Positions 1 through 5,510 of a DNA stretch of 5,674 nucleotides are shown here, piece by piece. The position numbers were made by a program, and so were the translations under genes. The notes below the pieces were generated by a model. The model was not told the origin of the DNA. It did not search any database and was given only the letters and a program-made list of their open reading frames with translations. Every line of letters starts with the position of its first letter. The stretch's first letter is position 1. The stretch is from an uncultured Ruminococcus sp. (GTDB taxonomy: Bacteria; Bacillota; Clostridia; Oscillospirales; CAG-272): contig CADBPA010000064.1 in NCBI GenBank assembly GCA_902796505.1, forward strand, positions 1-5,674. The letters are read 5' to 3'.

Positions 1-510
1 ATCGCGCTCGCCTCGGCAATGGCGCATCTCTCTCTCGGACTTTCCCGCGAGGACGCCGAAGCCGCCGTCAAAGATGCGCTGAACAGCGGAAAGGCGAGAG
101 CGAAATTCGTCGAATGGATCGGCGCGCAGAGCTTCGGCGATCCCCTGTCGATCTCCTACGCCGAGCACCCCGAAAACTTCCCGAAGGCGAAATTCTCCCG
201 CCCCGTCCTCGCGCGCGAGAGCGGATATATTCTGTCGCTGGACGCCGGAGCCGTCGGGCTTGCCGGAGTCACCCTCGGAGCAGGCCGCGCCACCAAGGAG
301 GACGGCATCGACTTTTCCGCCGGCATTCTGCTGGCAAAGAAACCCGGCGACCGGGTGGAAAAAGGCGATCTGCTCGCCACGCTCCTGACCGACAGGGAAG
401 CGACGCTCGCCGAAGCGGAAGCCGCCGTCGCCGCCGCTTACCGGTACGTGAAAGAGCGGCCGGCAGAGCAGCCGCTCGTCTATAAAGTCATCACAAAGGC
501 CGATCTCTGA
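1..510 (+). CDS. pdp: Pyrimidine-nucleoside phosphorylase, C-terminal part (5' end outside the window)
   Basis: This enzyme cleaves uridine, deoxyuridine or thymidine with phosphate to give the free base and (deoxy)ribose-1-phosphate, a cytosolic step of pyrimidine salvage. Only the last 169 residues are visible, out of about 430 usual for the family, and the reading frame is open from base 1, so the gene is cut by the window edge and not broken. The visible part carries the PYNP C-terminal domain, recognised by the run LGAGRATKEDGID followed by AGILLAKKPGDRVEKGD, the hallmark barrel-sandwich segment. The form LGAGRATKE resembles Gram-positive Pdp more than enterobacterial DeoA, which has a GGGR-type sequence there; this is from memory of the families. 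The catalytic N-terminal phosphate-binding regions are not in view, so substrate breadth cannot be judged. udk follows after 53 bases with no terminator between, suggesting one salvage transcript. Confidence 0.93.
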   Translation: MALASAMAHLSLGLSREDAEAAVKDALNSGKARAKFVEWIGAQSFGDPLSISYAEHPENFPKAKFSRPVLARESGYILSLDAGAVGLAGVTLGAGRATKEDGIDFSAGILLAKKPGDRVEKGDLLATLLTDREATLAEAEAAVAAAYRYVKERPAEQPLVYKVITKADL

Positions 511-563
511 TCCGGCGGAAAATCCATCGTCAGCAGGGCGTTCAAGCGGAGGAAAAGGCAAAA

Positions 564-1187
564 ATGCAAACAAATGTTATGATTATCGGTATCGCAGGCG
601 GCAGCGGAAGCGGAAAAACCACGCTGGCGGAACGCATTATGGCGCACTTCGGAGACCGCATTTCGGTCCTCCGGCACGACGATTATTATAAGAGGCACGA
701 CGAGCTGACCTACGAGGAGCGCGCAAAGCTCAACTACGACCATCCCGACGCCTTTGACACCGATCTTCTGATCCGCCATCTCGATCTGCTCCGCGCCGGG
801 CAGGCGGTGGACTCTCCGCTCTACGACTATACCGTCCATAACCGCTCGGACAGGACGCGCCGCGTCGAGCCGAACCCGGTCATCCTCCTCGAAGGCATCC
901 TGATCTTCGAGAACGCCGAACTCTGCCGCCGCCTCGACGTCAAGGTCTACGTGGATACCGACGCCGACGTCCGCATCGTCCGCCGCATCCTGCGCGACGT
1001 CAAGGAGCGCGCCCGTTCGCTCGATTCGGTCATCAACCAGTATCTCTCGACCGTCAAGCCGATGCACGAAGCCTTCGTGGAACCGAGCAAGAAGCACGCC
1101 GACGTCATCATCCCCGAAGGCGGCAGAAACCCGGTCGCCTACCGCATCCTGATCGACCGTATCGAAAAGCACCTCTCCGAGGTCTGA
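564..1187 (+). CDS. udk: Uridine kinase (uridine/cytidine kinase)
   Basis: Uridine kinase phosphorylates uridine and cytidine to UMP and CMP using ATP or GTP in the cytosol. The 207-residue product has the expected family length. Visible motifs are a Walker A loop GGSGSGKTT at residues 12-20, DDYYK at 39-43, NYDHPDAFD at 57-65, PLYDY at 85-89, LLEGIL at 108-113 (Walker B-like region) and the lid region RRILRDVKERARS at 140-152, followed by SVINQYLSTVKPMH and the conserved end ADVIIPEGG. The usual Gly of ERGRS in the lid is Ala here (ERARS), a mild change. The ATG at 564 is chosen because GGAGG lies at 548-552, 11 bases upstream; an in-frame Met at 579 is less likely as it sits farther away. 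With pdp immediately upstream, the pair can either degrade pyrimidine nucleosides or trap them as nucleotides. Confidence 0.96.
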   Translation: MQTNVMIIGIAGGSGSGKTTLAERIMAHFGDRISVLRHDDYYKRHDELTYEERAKLNYDHPDAFDTDLLIRHLDLLRAGQAVDSPLYDYTVHNRSDRTRRVEPNPVILLEGILIFENAELCRRLDVKVYVDTDADVRIVRRILRDVKERARSLDSVINQYLSTVKPMHEAFVEPSKKHADVIIPEGGRNPVAYRILIDRIEKHLSEV

Positions 1188-1188
1188 T

Positions 1189-1279
1189 CGTGCGCGTCGC
1201 ACATGCGCGCCGCACGAAAGCACGCGGAATTTCAAAGGGTATCGAGGGCAGCTTCGTGTGCGCGCCGCACGTGCGCGCC
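1189..1279. repeat. GC-rich repeated stretch between udk and its terminator
   Basis: The perfect 13-mer TGCGCGCCGCACG occurs at 1204-1216 and again at 1259-1271. CGTGCGCG occurs at 1189-1196 and 1270-1277, and a further TGCGCGCC at 1272-1279. The second copy includes the palindrome CGCACGTGCG (1266-1275). Positions 1255-1265 and 1267-1278 are strictly alternating pyrimidine/purine. The region is untranslated 3' to udk and can fold into several GC-rich hairpins as RNA. No function is known to me; it may simply stabilise the mRNA 3' end. Confidence 0.6.
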
Positions 1280-1295
1280 CTCGCGCGAAAAAGAT

Positions 1296-1335
1296 AAGGA
1301 AGAGAACGCTCCCGTGCCCGGCTCTTCCTTTTTTT
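1296..1335 (+). terminator. Intrinsic terminator of the pdp-udk unit
   Basis: AAGGAAGAG (1296-1304) is perfectly complementary to CTCTTCCTT (1322-1330), giving a 9-bp stem with a 17-base loop, and the T run continues through 1335 (seven T in 1329-1335). It lies 108 bases after the udk stop and just before the rplJ promoter, so it insulates the two transcription units. The large loop and modest GC content of the stem make it of average strength. Confidence 0.75.
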
Positions 1336-1366
1336 CGCATTTTTTGAAATTTTTTTGAAAAACCCC

Positions 1367-1395
1367 TTGACAAACCGCGAAAACTCTGCTATAAT
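1367..1395 (+). promoter_or_regulatory. Consensus housekeeping promoter of rplJ-rplL
   Basis: The -35 box TTGACA (1367-1372) and -10 box TATAAT (1390-1395) both match the sigma-70/sigma-A consensus at all six bases, with an optimal 17-base spacer. The TG at 1387-1388 adds an extended -10 (TGCTATAAT). An A/T-rich stretch just upstream (1338-1362) could act as an UP element. The start of transcription would be near 1402, giving a leader of about 155 bases. Such strength fits a ribosomal protein operon whose output is then trimmed by the leader attenuator. Confidence 0.95.
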
Positions 1396-1401
1396 GCTAT
1401 C

Positions 1402-1533
1402 CGTATCCTAAGACAGCAGGTTCCGGTAAAAGCGAAAGCTTTCCTGCCGAGGAAGACAACGAGAGCCTCTCTTACGGGCTTTTATAGAAGTTTGTCCTTT
1501 CTCGGTCTGTGCCGGAAAGGATTTTTTCATTTG
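1402..1533 (+). ncRNA. Ribosomal protein L10 leader (cis-regulatory RNA, L10_leader class)
   Basis: The conserved start AGACAGCAGG (1411-1420) and the later CCTGCCGAGG (1443-1452) are the hallmark of L10 leaders, where the L10-L12 complex binds its own mRNA. Here GCAGG (1416-1420) pairs with CCTGC (1443-1447), an 8-base bulge (1421-1428) follows, and AAAGC (1429-1433) pairs with GCTTT (1438-1442) under a GAAA tetraloop (1434-1437). CCGAGGAAG (1447-1455) can instead pair with CTTTCTCGG (1497-1505), nine pairs with one G-U, which would block the terminator at 1495-1527. A weaker helix around AGCC (1464-1467) and GGCT (1477-1480) lies between. Inferred logic: bound L10 favours the 5' hairpin and so termination; without it the antiterminator forms. 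The same type of control is described for the Bacillus subtilis rplJL operon. Boundaries are approximate. Confidence 0.92.
1495..1527 (+). terminator. Attenuator terminator within the rplJ leader
   Basis: TCCTTTC (1495-1501) pairs with GAAAGGA (1515-1521), and CGG (1503-1505) pairs with CCG (1512-1514), leaving one bulged T (1502) and the 6-base loop TCTGTG. Six T follow at 1522-1527. This ten-pair stem plus U tract is a good intrinsic terminator placed between promoter and rplJ start, which only makes sense as conditional control. Its 5' arm is the partner of the antiterminator segment 1447-1455. Confidence 0.9.
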
Positions 1534-1556
1534 AAATTTTATGGAGGTGGAACGAA

Positions 1557-2096
1557 ATGCCCAGTAATAAGATTCTCGAAGAGAAGAAACAAGTCGTAGC
1601 TTCGCTGGCCGCAAAGCTTCAGTCCGCTGCAGCAGGCGTGCTCGTGAAGTACGAAGGCATTACCGTCGCTGATGACACCGCCCTCCGTGCCGCTCTTCGT
1701 AAAGCAGGCGTTGAGTACTGCGTTATGAAGAACACGCTGACCGGAAAGGCTTGCGAGATCGCAAACCTCGCTGAGATGAAAGAGCATCTCAACGGTATGA
1801 CCGCGATCGCCATCAGCCAGAACGATCCCATCGCTCCCGCAAAGATCATCAAGGAATACGCCGACAAGGTCGCGACCTTTGAAATCAAGGCCGGCTTTGC
1901 AGACGGTGCTTTCCTCGACAAAGCAGGAGTCGAAGAACTTGCCGCAACGCCTTCGAAGGAAGTGCTGGTGGCGAAGATGATGGGAAGCCTGATGTCTTCT
2001 CTCTATGGTTTTGCTTACGTTCTTCAGGCGAAGATCGACAAGGAAAACGAGGGCGGCGCCGAAGAGGCCGCTGCCGAAGCTCCCGCAGAAGCTTGA
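1557..2096 (+). CDS. rplJ: Large ribosomal subunit protein uL10
   Basis: L10 anchors the L7/L12 stalk to 23S rRNA at the base of the GTPase-associated centre and, complexed with L12, represses its own operon. The 179-residue product has the typical length. Residues 1 to about 110 form the rRNA-binding globular part, including the L10 signature around VMKNTLTGKA (56-65). Residues about 131-162 form the long C-terminal helix that carries L12 dimers, and 163-179 is an acidic Ala/Glu-rich tail. The ATG at 1557 is preferred: GGAGG at 1543-1547 lies nine bases ahead, and it gives the normal start MPSNKI. A GTG at 1509 in the same frame lies inside the attenuator hairpin and would add 16 unrelated residues. 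rplL follows 41 bases later in the same transcript. Codon choice is visibly more GCA/GCT/GTT-like than in udk, as expected of a highly expressed gene. Confidence 0.98.
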   Translation: MPSNKILEEKKQVVASLAAKLQSAAAGVLVKYEGITVADDTALRAALRKAGVEYCVMKNTLTGKACEIANLAEMKEHLNGMTAIAISQNDPIAPAKIIKEYADKVATFEIKAGFADGAFLDKAGVEELAATPSKEVLVAKMMGSLMSSLYGFAYVLQAKIDKENEGGAEEAAAEAPAEA

Positions 2097-2137
2097 TTTT
2101 CTGCCAAACAACGAATTAAAATTTGGAGGATATTACA

Positions 2138-2509
2138 ATGAACGAAAAGTCCGCTCAGATCCTTGAACTTGTGAAGGGTCTCACCATTCTTGAACTTGCC
2201 GATCTCGTCAAAGCCCTTGAGGAAGAATTCGGCGTATCCGCAGCTCCCGTCGCAGCAGCTCCGGTTGCAGGCGCAGCCGCTCCCGCAGCAGAAGAGAAGA
2301 CCGAGTTTGACGTCGTGCTGAAAGCAGCCGGCGCGAACAAGCTCGCTGTCATCAAGGTCGCCCGTGAGATCACCGGTCTCGGCTTGAAGGATGCGAAAGA
2401 CCTCGTTGAAGCAGCTCCCAAGACCATCAAGGAAGCTCTTCCGAAGGAAGAAGCAGAGAAGATCGCTGAACAGCTCAAGGCTGCCGGCGCAGAAGTTGAA
2501 GTTAAATAA
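2138..2509 (+). CDS. rplL: Large ribosomal subunit protein bL12 (L7/L12)
   Basis: L7/L12 is the mobile stalk protein present in several dimers per ribosome; its C-terminal domain recruits and stimulates the translational GTPases. The 123-residue product is of standard size. Residues 1-32 are the N-terminal dimerisation and L10-binding domain, 33-52 the flexible Ala/Pro/Val hinge, and 54-123 the globular C-terminal domain with the conserved run KLAVIKVAREITGLGLKDAK (68-87) that contacts factors. The ATG at 2138 is supported by GGAGGA at 2125-2130, seven bases upstream; an in-frame TTG at 2123 overlaps that ribosome binding site and is rejected. It shares the rplJ promoter and leader. No second promoter is visible in the 41-base gap, so the several-fold excess of L12 over L10 must come from translation. 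Confidence 0.98.
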   Translation: MNEKSAQILELVKGLTILELADLVKALEEEFGVSAAPVAAAPVAGAAAPAAEEKTEFDVVLKAAGANKLAVIKVAREITGLGLKDAKDLVEAAPKTIKEALPKEEAEKIAEQLKAAGAEVEVK

Positions 2510-2525
2510 TTTTTCACTTCCAAAG

Positions 2526-2561
2526 AAAAGAGCGTGGTCACCTGCCGGCCGCGCCCTTTTT
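2526..2561 (+). terminator. Intrinsic terminator of rplJ-rplL
   Basis: AAAAG (2526-2530) pairs with CTTTT (2556-2560), then after an A-C mismatch GCGTGG (2532-2537) pairs with CCGCGC (2549-2554) including one G-U. The loop is 11 bases and a run of five T ends at 2561. It starts 16 bases after the rplL stop. The T run continues into a 37-base all-pyrimidine stretch (2554-2590) made of repeated CTTTT units. Confidence 0.85.
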
Positions 2562-2596
2562 CTTTTCTTTTCTTTTCTTCTCTTTCTCCCGTTATG

Positions 2597-2628
2597 CAAA
2601 GAGCGCGACCGGGCGGTCGCGCTCTTTG
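2597..2628. terminator. Perfect hairpin between convergent genes, possible two-way terminator
   Basis: CAAAGAGCGCGACC (2597-2610) and GGTCGCGCTCTTTG (2615-2628) are exact reverse complements, giving 14 base pairs with the loop GGGC. It sits 5 bases beyond the stop of the minus-strand lipoprotein gene and behind the rplL terminator. On the plus strand it is followed by TGCTTTTA; on the minus strand there is no U run after it, only U residues inside the 3' arm. It may therefore act as a backup terminator for rplL and as a 3'-end stabiliser or weak terminator for the minus-strand gene. Confidence 0.7.
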
Positions 2629-2633
2629 TGCTT

Positions 2634-2930
2634 TTATCGGAAAGGATCGATCGGCGTGACGGTCGAAGGATTGATCTCACCGTTGCCGGTGGGATTTCCG
2701 CTTCCGCCGAAGCCTCCGTCGCCCTCTTTGCTCTGTGCGAGCGGATCGGGCTGATCGTCCGGCGTTTTGTCCTCCGTCCCCTGCGAGGGGGTACCCGGAT
2801 CGTCGCCGTCGGATACCGGGGGCGTATCGTCGCCGATCAGTCCGCAGGAAGCGAGGCAAAAGGCGGCGCAGAGCAACAGCGCGAGAAGCGCAAGCAGAAG
2901 GGCTATGCGGCGTGCGGTCGTACGTTTCAT
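2634..2930 (-). CDS. Small predicted lipoprotein with acidic, disordered tail
   Basis: I do not recognise the family and assign no function. The 98-residue product starts with a basic n-region (MKRTTARR), a Leu/Ala-rich hydrophobic core (residues 9-25) and a lipobox L-A-S-C with Cys29 as the predicted lipidated residue, so it is probably a lipoprotein on the outer face of the membrane. The remaining 70 residues are rich in Asp, Gly, Pro, Thr and Ser with no predicted fold, which looks like an unstructured tether or low-complexity surface peptide. The start is well supported: on the minus strand AAGGAG (2939-2944) lies eight bases before the ATG. It has its own promoter (3077-3105) and a presumed 5' UTR of about 140 bases with a 15-bp repeat array. 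The next gene upstream on the same strand also encodes a lipoprotein. Read-through from it is possible because no clear terminator lies between them. Confidence 0.8.
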   Translation of the reverse strand: MKRTTARRIALLLALLALLLCAAFCLASCGLIGDDTPPVSDGDDPGTPSQGTEDKTPDDQPDPLAQSKEGDGGFGGSGNPTGNGEINPSTVTPIDPFR

Positions 2931-3008
2931 CGTCGTTTCTCCTTGTATTCGGTTTTCCGGAGTCCGGGCTTGCGTCTGCCGGATCCTTTTGCTCCGTCTT
3001 TTTGCGCC

Positions 3009-3053
3009 ATCCTTTATGATGCCATCATTTATGATGCCGTCATGTATGACGCT
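3009..3053. repeat. Three tandem 15-bp units, each with internal dyad symmetry
   Basis: Plus-strand units are ATCCTTTATGATGCC (3009-3023), ATCATTTATGATGCC (3024-3038) and GTCATGTATGACGCT (3039-3053); units 1 and 2 match at 14 of 15 positions, units 2 and 3 at 11 of 15. The cores ATCAT-TT-ATGAT and GTCAT-GT-ATGAC are perfect 5-bp dyads; the A/T to G/C outer change between them is compensated on both arms. The array lies about 17-61 bases downstream of the predicted start of transcription of the small lipoprotein gene. It could be a repressor operator array; the two-base centres are too tight for full RNA hairpins. Confidence 0.75.
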
Positions 3054-3076
3054 CTTCTCCAGATCTTATCATCCTG

Positions 3077-3105
3077 ATTATATCATCTTCCGGCGGAAAA
3101 CGCAA
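3077..3105 (-). promoter_or_regulatory. Predicted promoter of the small lipoprotein gene
   Basis: On the minus strand TTGCGT (-35, plus coordinates 3100-3105) and TATAAT (-10, 3077-3082) are separated by 17 bases, with TGA before the -10 box making an extended -10. The palindrome GAAAAATTTTTC (3106-3117) abuts the -35 box and may act as an UP element. The spacer contains TTCCGCCGGAA, a 5-bp dyad around one base, of which CGCCGGAA recurs in the promoter at 5511-5539. Confidence 0.8.
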
Positions 3106-3198
3106 GAAAAATTTTTCATCTCGCCGTATTTTCGCCCTTTTCGCCAAACCCGTGCCGTCTTTTTTGTGAAAACCTGCCTGTACGCGCCGCGCCGGGCG

Positions 3199-5478
3199 TC
3201 ATTCCTTGACCAGAAACATATATTTTGCAGGAGAGAAAGGATTGGCGATCTCGCCTTCCTCGCAATAAACTTTCGTGCTCGAGTAGTAGTAAGCATTACG
3301 GACGATCTGTGAATAATCCTTCCATTCGTCAAAACTTCCGCGGAAATCCAAGCGCGAAAACTTCACCTGCCCGAAAGAGGATCCGCTGATCTTCTGCGTG
3401 CGCGGCGAGATACTGATCCGTTCCACGCCGGAGCATTTTGAAAAAGCGAAATCACCGATCTCTTCCACCGAGTCGGGAATCACGATCTCGGTCAGCCAAT
3501 CGCAGCCGGAGAAGGCCTTTTCGCCGATGATCTTCACGCTGCCGTCGTCCGGGATGCGCGCGCCTCTCGCGGCGAGCAGAAGCGTTCCGCTTGCTTTTTC
3601 GATCAGGCAGTTATCCTTCACGGAAAGATAGCGGTTGTTCGCGTCCACCGTGATGGATTCGAGCGGGCAGCCGTCAAATGCCCCCGCCTCCACCGCCATG
3701 ATCTCCGCCGGCAGATTCAGCGTGCGGATCGCGCAATTGCGGAAAGCGTTTCTCGGGATCGTGAGATAATAACCGTTTCTGGGGAAGAAAACGCTTTCCA
3801 GCGACGTGCATCCATAGGCCATTGAGCCCGGGATCGCCGTCAGATTCGAGCAGAGGCGGAGTTCTTCCAGCGCGGTGCAATCCAGAAGGACTGCGGATCC
3901 GAGCGTAGTCGTTGCATTCGGCAGCGAAAAGGATTTCAGCGAAGGACAGCGGGCAAAACCGAGGCTGTCGATCTTCAGCTCCCGGATCGTGACCGGAAAT
4001 TCTACCTGTTCGAGATCTGCCGATCCCTCGAAAGCGGAACTGTCAATATAGAATTTCCCCATGGTATACGGATATTCCTTGTGATTTTCAAAGATGATCC
4101 TTTTCACGCCGCAGGTTTTCTCAAAAGCGCCCGTTTGGATCTCTGTAATGCTTGCCGGAATAGAGATCTCTTCGGGCAGTGTGTAGCCGGAAAAGGCGTA
4201 TTCTCCAATGATATGTCCGCGGAATCCGTCCGGGATGCTTCCGTCGGGCGCGCCGAGAACGATTTCGGAATTTGCGAAGATCAGAGATTTTCCATCGGTT
4301 TGAAAAATATGGTTTTCCGGACTGACGGTGATCTGTTCTACACCGCCGACGTAAGCGAAGGAGGCGAGGATCGTTTTGAGTCCGGCTCCGATCGAGATCT
4401 CCCGGATACCGGTGCATCCGCAGAACATCCGGGCGGGAAGCGTCTCCCATCCATCCGGGATCTGCACGGAGGTGAGCGCGGTGCAATCTTCAAAAATTCC
4501 GCCGGAGAATTGGTTCCAATTGTTTTTCGGCGTCACGCTTGGCAGGCGGATTGTCTGCAGCGAGGTGCATCCGCGGAATGCCGCCGCTCCGATCTCACGG
4601 ACGCCTGCCGGCAGAAGGACTTCTTTGAGCGACGTGCAGCCTTCAAACGCCGCTTCGCCGATGATCTCGAGCGACTCGGGCAGAACGATCTCTTTCAACC
4701 CGGAGAACCCGGAGAAAGTGCCGTTTCCGATCTCCCGCACGCCTTCCGGAATCTGCAGAAATTCGGTGTTTTCGTCTTTGATAAATGCTCCCGCATCGAT
4801 GCGCTCGATTCCTTCTTTCAGGGAAGATGTGCCGCGTAATGCTAACAAAAGTGTGCCGTCACGCCGGTCTATGATGCAATTTCCGTCCATTTGATAGATC
4901 GGATTCTCCTCGGAGATCCGAACGGTTTTGAGCGACGTGCATCCGTCGAAAACTGCGGAGGGATAGGTGTTCTTCCGCTCCTGCGGCGTGCGCTCGCTTT
5001 CCGCCCGCGCCCTCACGGAATCCCAGTATTGTTTGGAGTCTTCGTATGTTCCGCCGCAGGCGCTCGGAATATAATTTTTATCATGGTCTCCGAGCACGAG
5101 CAGACTTTTCGGAAGTTCGATCTCCTCCAGCGCACTGCAGCCGTAGAAGGCCCGGCTTGCGATGAACCAAACGTTCTCCGGCACGATCACCTTCCGGATC
5201 TGCTTTTGCCCGGCGAACGCGTTTTCCTCGATGCGGACGACCGGTCTGGATTCGATGGTCTCCGGGATCCGGAGGACCGTTTCACTGCCGGTGTAGCCCC
5301 GGATGCAGACGACGTCCTCGTTCAGATAGTATTGATAGCCGTCGTCGGTCGTCCGCGTGGAGCTGTAAGGCGAGGTGACCTTCCCGACGACGTCATTTAC
5401 GGCGTCGCAGGAGCAAAGCGCCGCGGCAAGCGTTCCGCAGAGCAGCAGCAACAGAATGCAAACGATTCTTTTTTTCAT
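3199..5478 (-). CDS. BspA-like leucine-rich-repeat (LRR_5) surface lipoprotein
   Basis: This 759-residue protein is a predicted surface lipoprotein of the BspA/LRR_5 type; members have been linked to adhesion and host or protein binding, but the ligand here is unknown. Residues 1-23 are a Leu-rich signal peptide ending in the lipobox-like L-C-S-C with Cys24 as the likely lipidated residue; Cys at -2 is unusual. From about residue 70 to 700 it is built of LRR units with the pattern AF-GCTSL-I-LP--V--IG (for example 254-313 and 654-690). Three interspersed modules around 186-217, 384-411 and 610-640 carry the family's N-x-x-Y/F--(D)G/N--LI----TLLLA-RG pattern. The end (715-742) has FDEWK and a later VYCEEG, resembling the usual GT--EW-I--V-C tail. 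The start is set by GGAGG (5487-5491), eight bases before the ATG. The promoter is at 5511-5539; no convincing terminator follows the stop. Confidence 0.93.
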   Translation of the reverse strand: MKKRIVCILLLLLCGTLAAALCSCDAVNDVVGKVTSPYSSTRTTDDGYQYYLNEDVVCIRGYTGSETVLRIPETIESRPVVRIEENAFAGQKQIRKVIVPENVWFIASRAFYGCSALEEIELPKSLLVLGDHDKNYIPSACGGTYEDSKQYWDSVRARAESERTPQERKNTYPSAVFDGCTSLKTVRISEENPIYQMDGNCIIDRRDGTLLLALRGTSSLKEGIERIDAGAFIKDENTEFLQIPEGVREIGNGTFSGFSGLKEIVLPESLEIIGEAAFEGCTSLKEVLLPAGVREIGAAAFRGCTSLQTIRLPSVTPKNNWNQFSGGIFEDCTALTSVQIPDGWETLPARMFCGCTGIREISIGAGLKTILASFAYVGGVEQITVSPENHIFQTDGKSLIFANSEIVLGAPDGSIPDGFRGHIIGEYAFSGYTLPEEISIPASITEIQTGAFEKTCGVKRIIFENHKEYPYTMGKFYIDSSAFEGSADLEQVEFPVTIRELKIDSLGFARCPSLKSFSLPNATTTLGSAVLLDCTALEELRLCSNLTAIPGSMAYGCTSLESVFFPRNGYYLTIPRNAFRNCAIRTLNLPAEIMAVEAGAFDGCPLESITVDANNRYLSVKDNCLIEKASGTLLLAARGARIPDDGSVKIIGEKAFSGCDWLTEIVIPDSVEEIGDFAFSKCSGVERISISPRTQKISGSSFGQVKFSRLDFRGSFDEWKDYSQIVRNAYYYSSTKVYCEEGEIANPFSPAKYMFLVKE
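3379..5229 (-). repeat. Protein-level tandem LRR_5 repeat region
   Basis: Residues 84-700 of the BspA-like protein hold roughly 15-18 degenerate units of about 22-24 residues. The most regular stretch is residues 254-313, where GFSGLKEIVLP, GCTSLKEVLLP and GCTSLQTIRLP follow each other. At DNA level the repeated GCTSL codons give recurring plus-strand motifs such as GACGTGCATCC near 3804 and 4935. The series is interrupted by a non-repeat insertion at residues 131-175. Unit count is by eye. Confidence 0.8.
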
Positions 5479-5510
5479 GATCGATTCCTCCCGAAATATT
5501 ATCTGTCTAC

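Noticed and set aside
480..1373. Long minus-strand open frame opposite udk
   Set aside because: It is antisense to the clearly conserved uridine kinase, runs through the terminator and repeats, and its protein is unlike known families; it is a by-product of GC-rich codon bias.
1509..1556. GTG at 1509 as the rplJ start
   Set aside because: It lies in the attenuator hairpin, lacks a ribosome binding site and adds residues not found in L10 proteins; the ATG at 1557 has GGAGG nine bases ahead.
2123..2137. TTG at 2123 as the rplL start
   Set aside because: It overlaps the GGAGGA ribosome binding site of the ATG at 2138, which gives the standard L7/L12 N-terminus.
2024..2680. Minus-strand frame opposite rplL, and plus-strand frame at 2391-3077
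   Set aside because: Both overlap rplL and cross its terminator and the convergent hairpin; neither has a ribosome binding site or a recognisable product.
3009..3053. Short CRISPR-like array
   Set aside because: Units are 15 bp and directly abutting with no spacers, so this is a tandem repeat.
3139..3198. Terminator for the BspA-like gene just after its stop
   Set aside because: On the minus strand only short GC stems (such as CGCC with GGCG around 3185-3198) are visible and the nearest U run (four U) is about ten bases away, so I do not call it.
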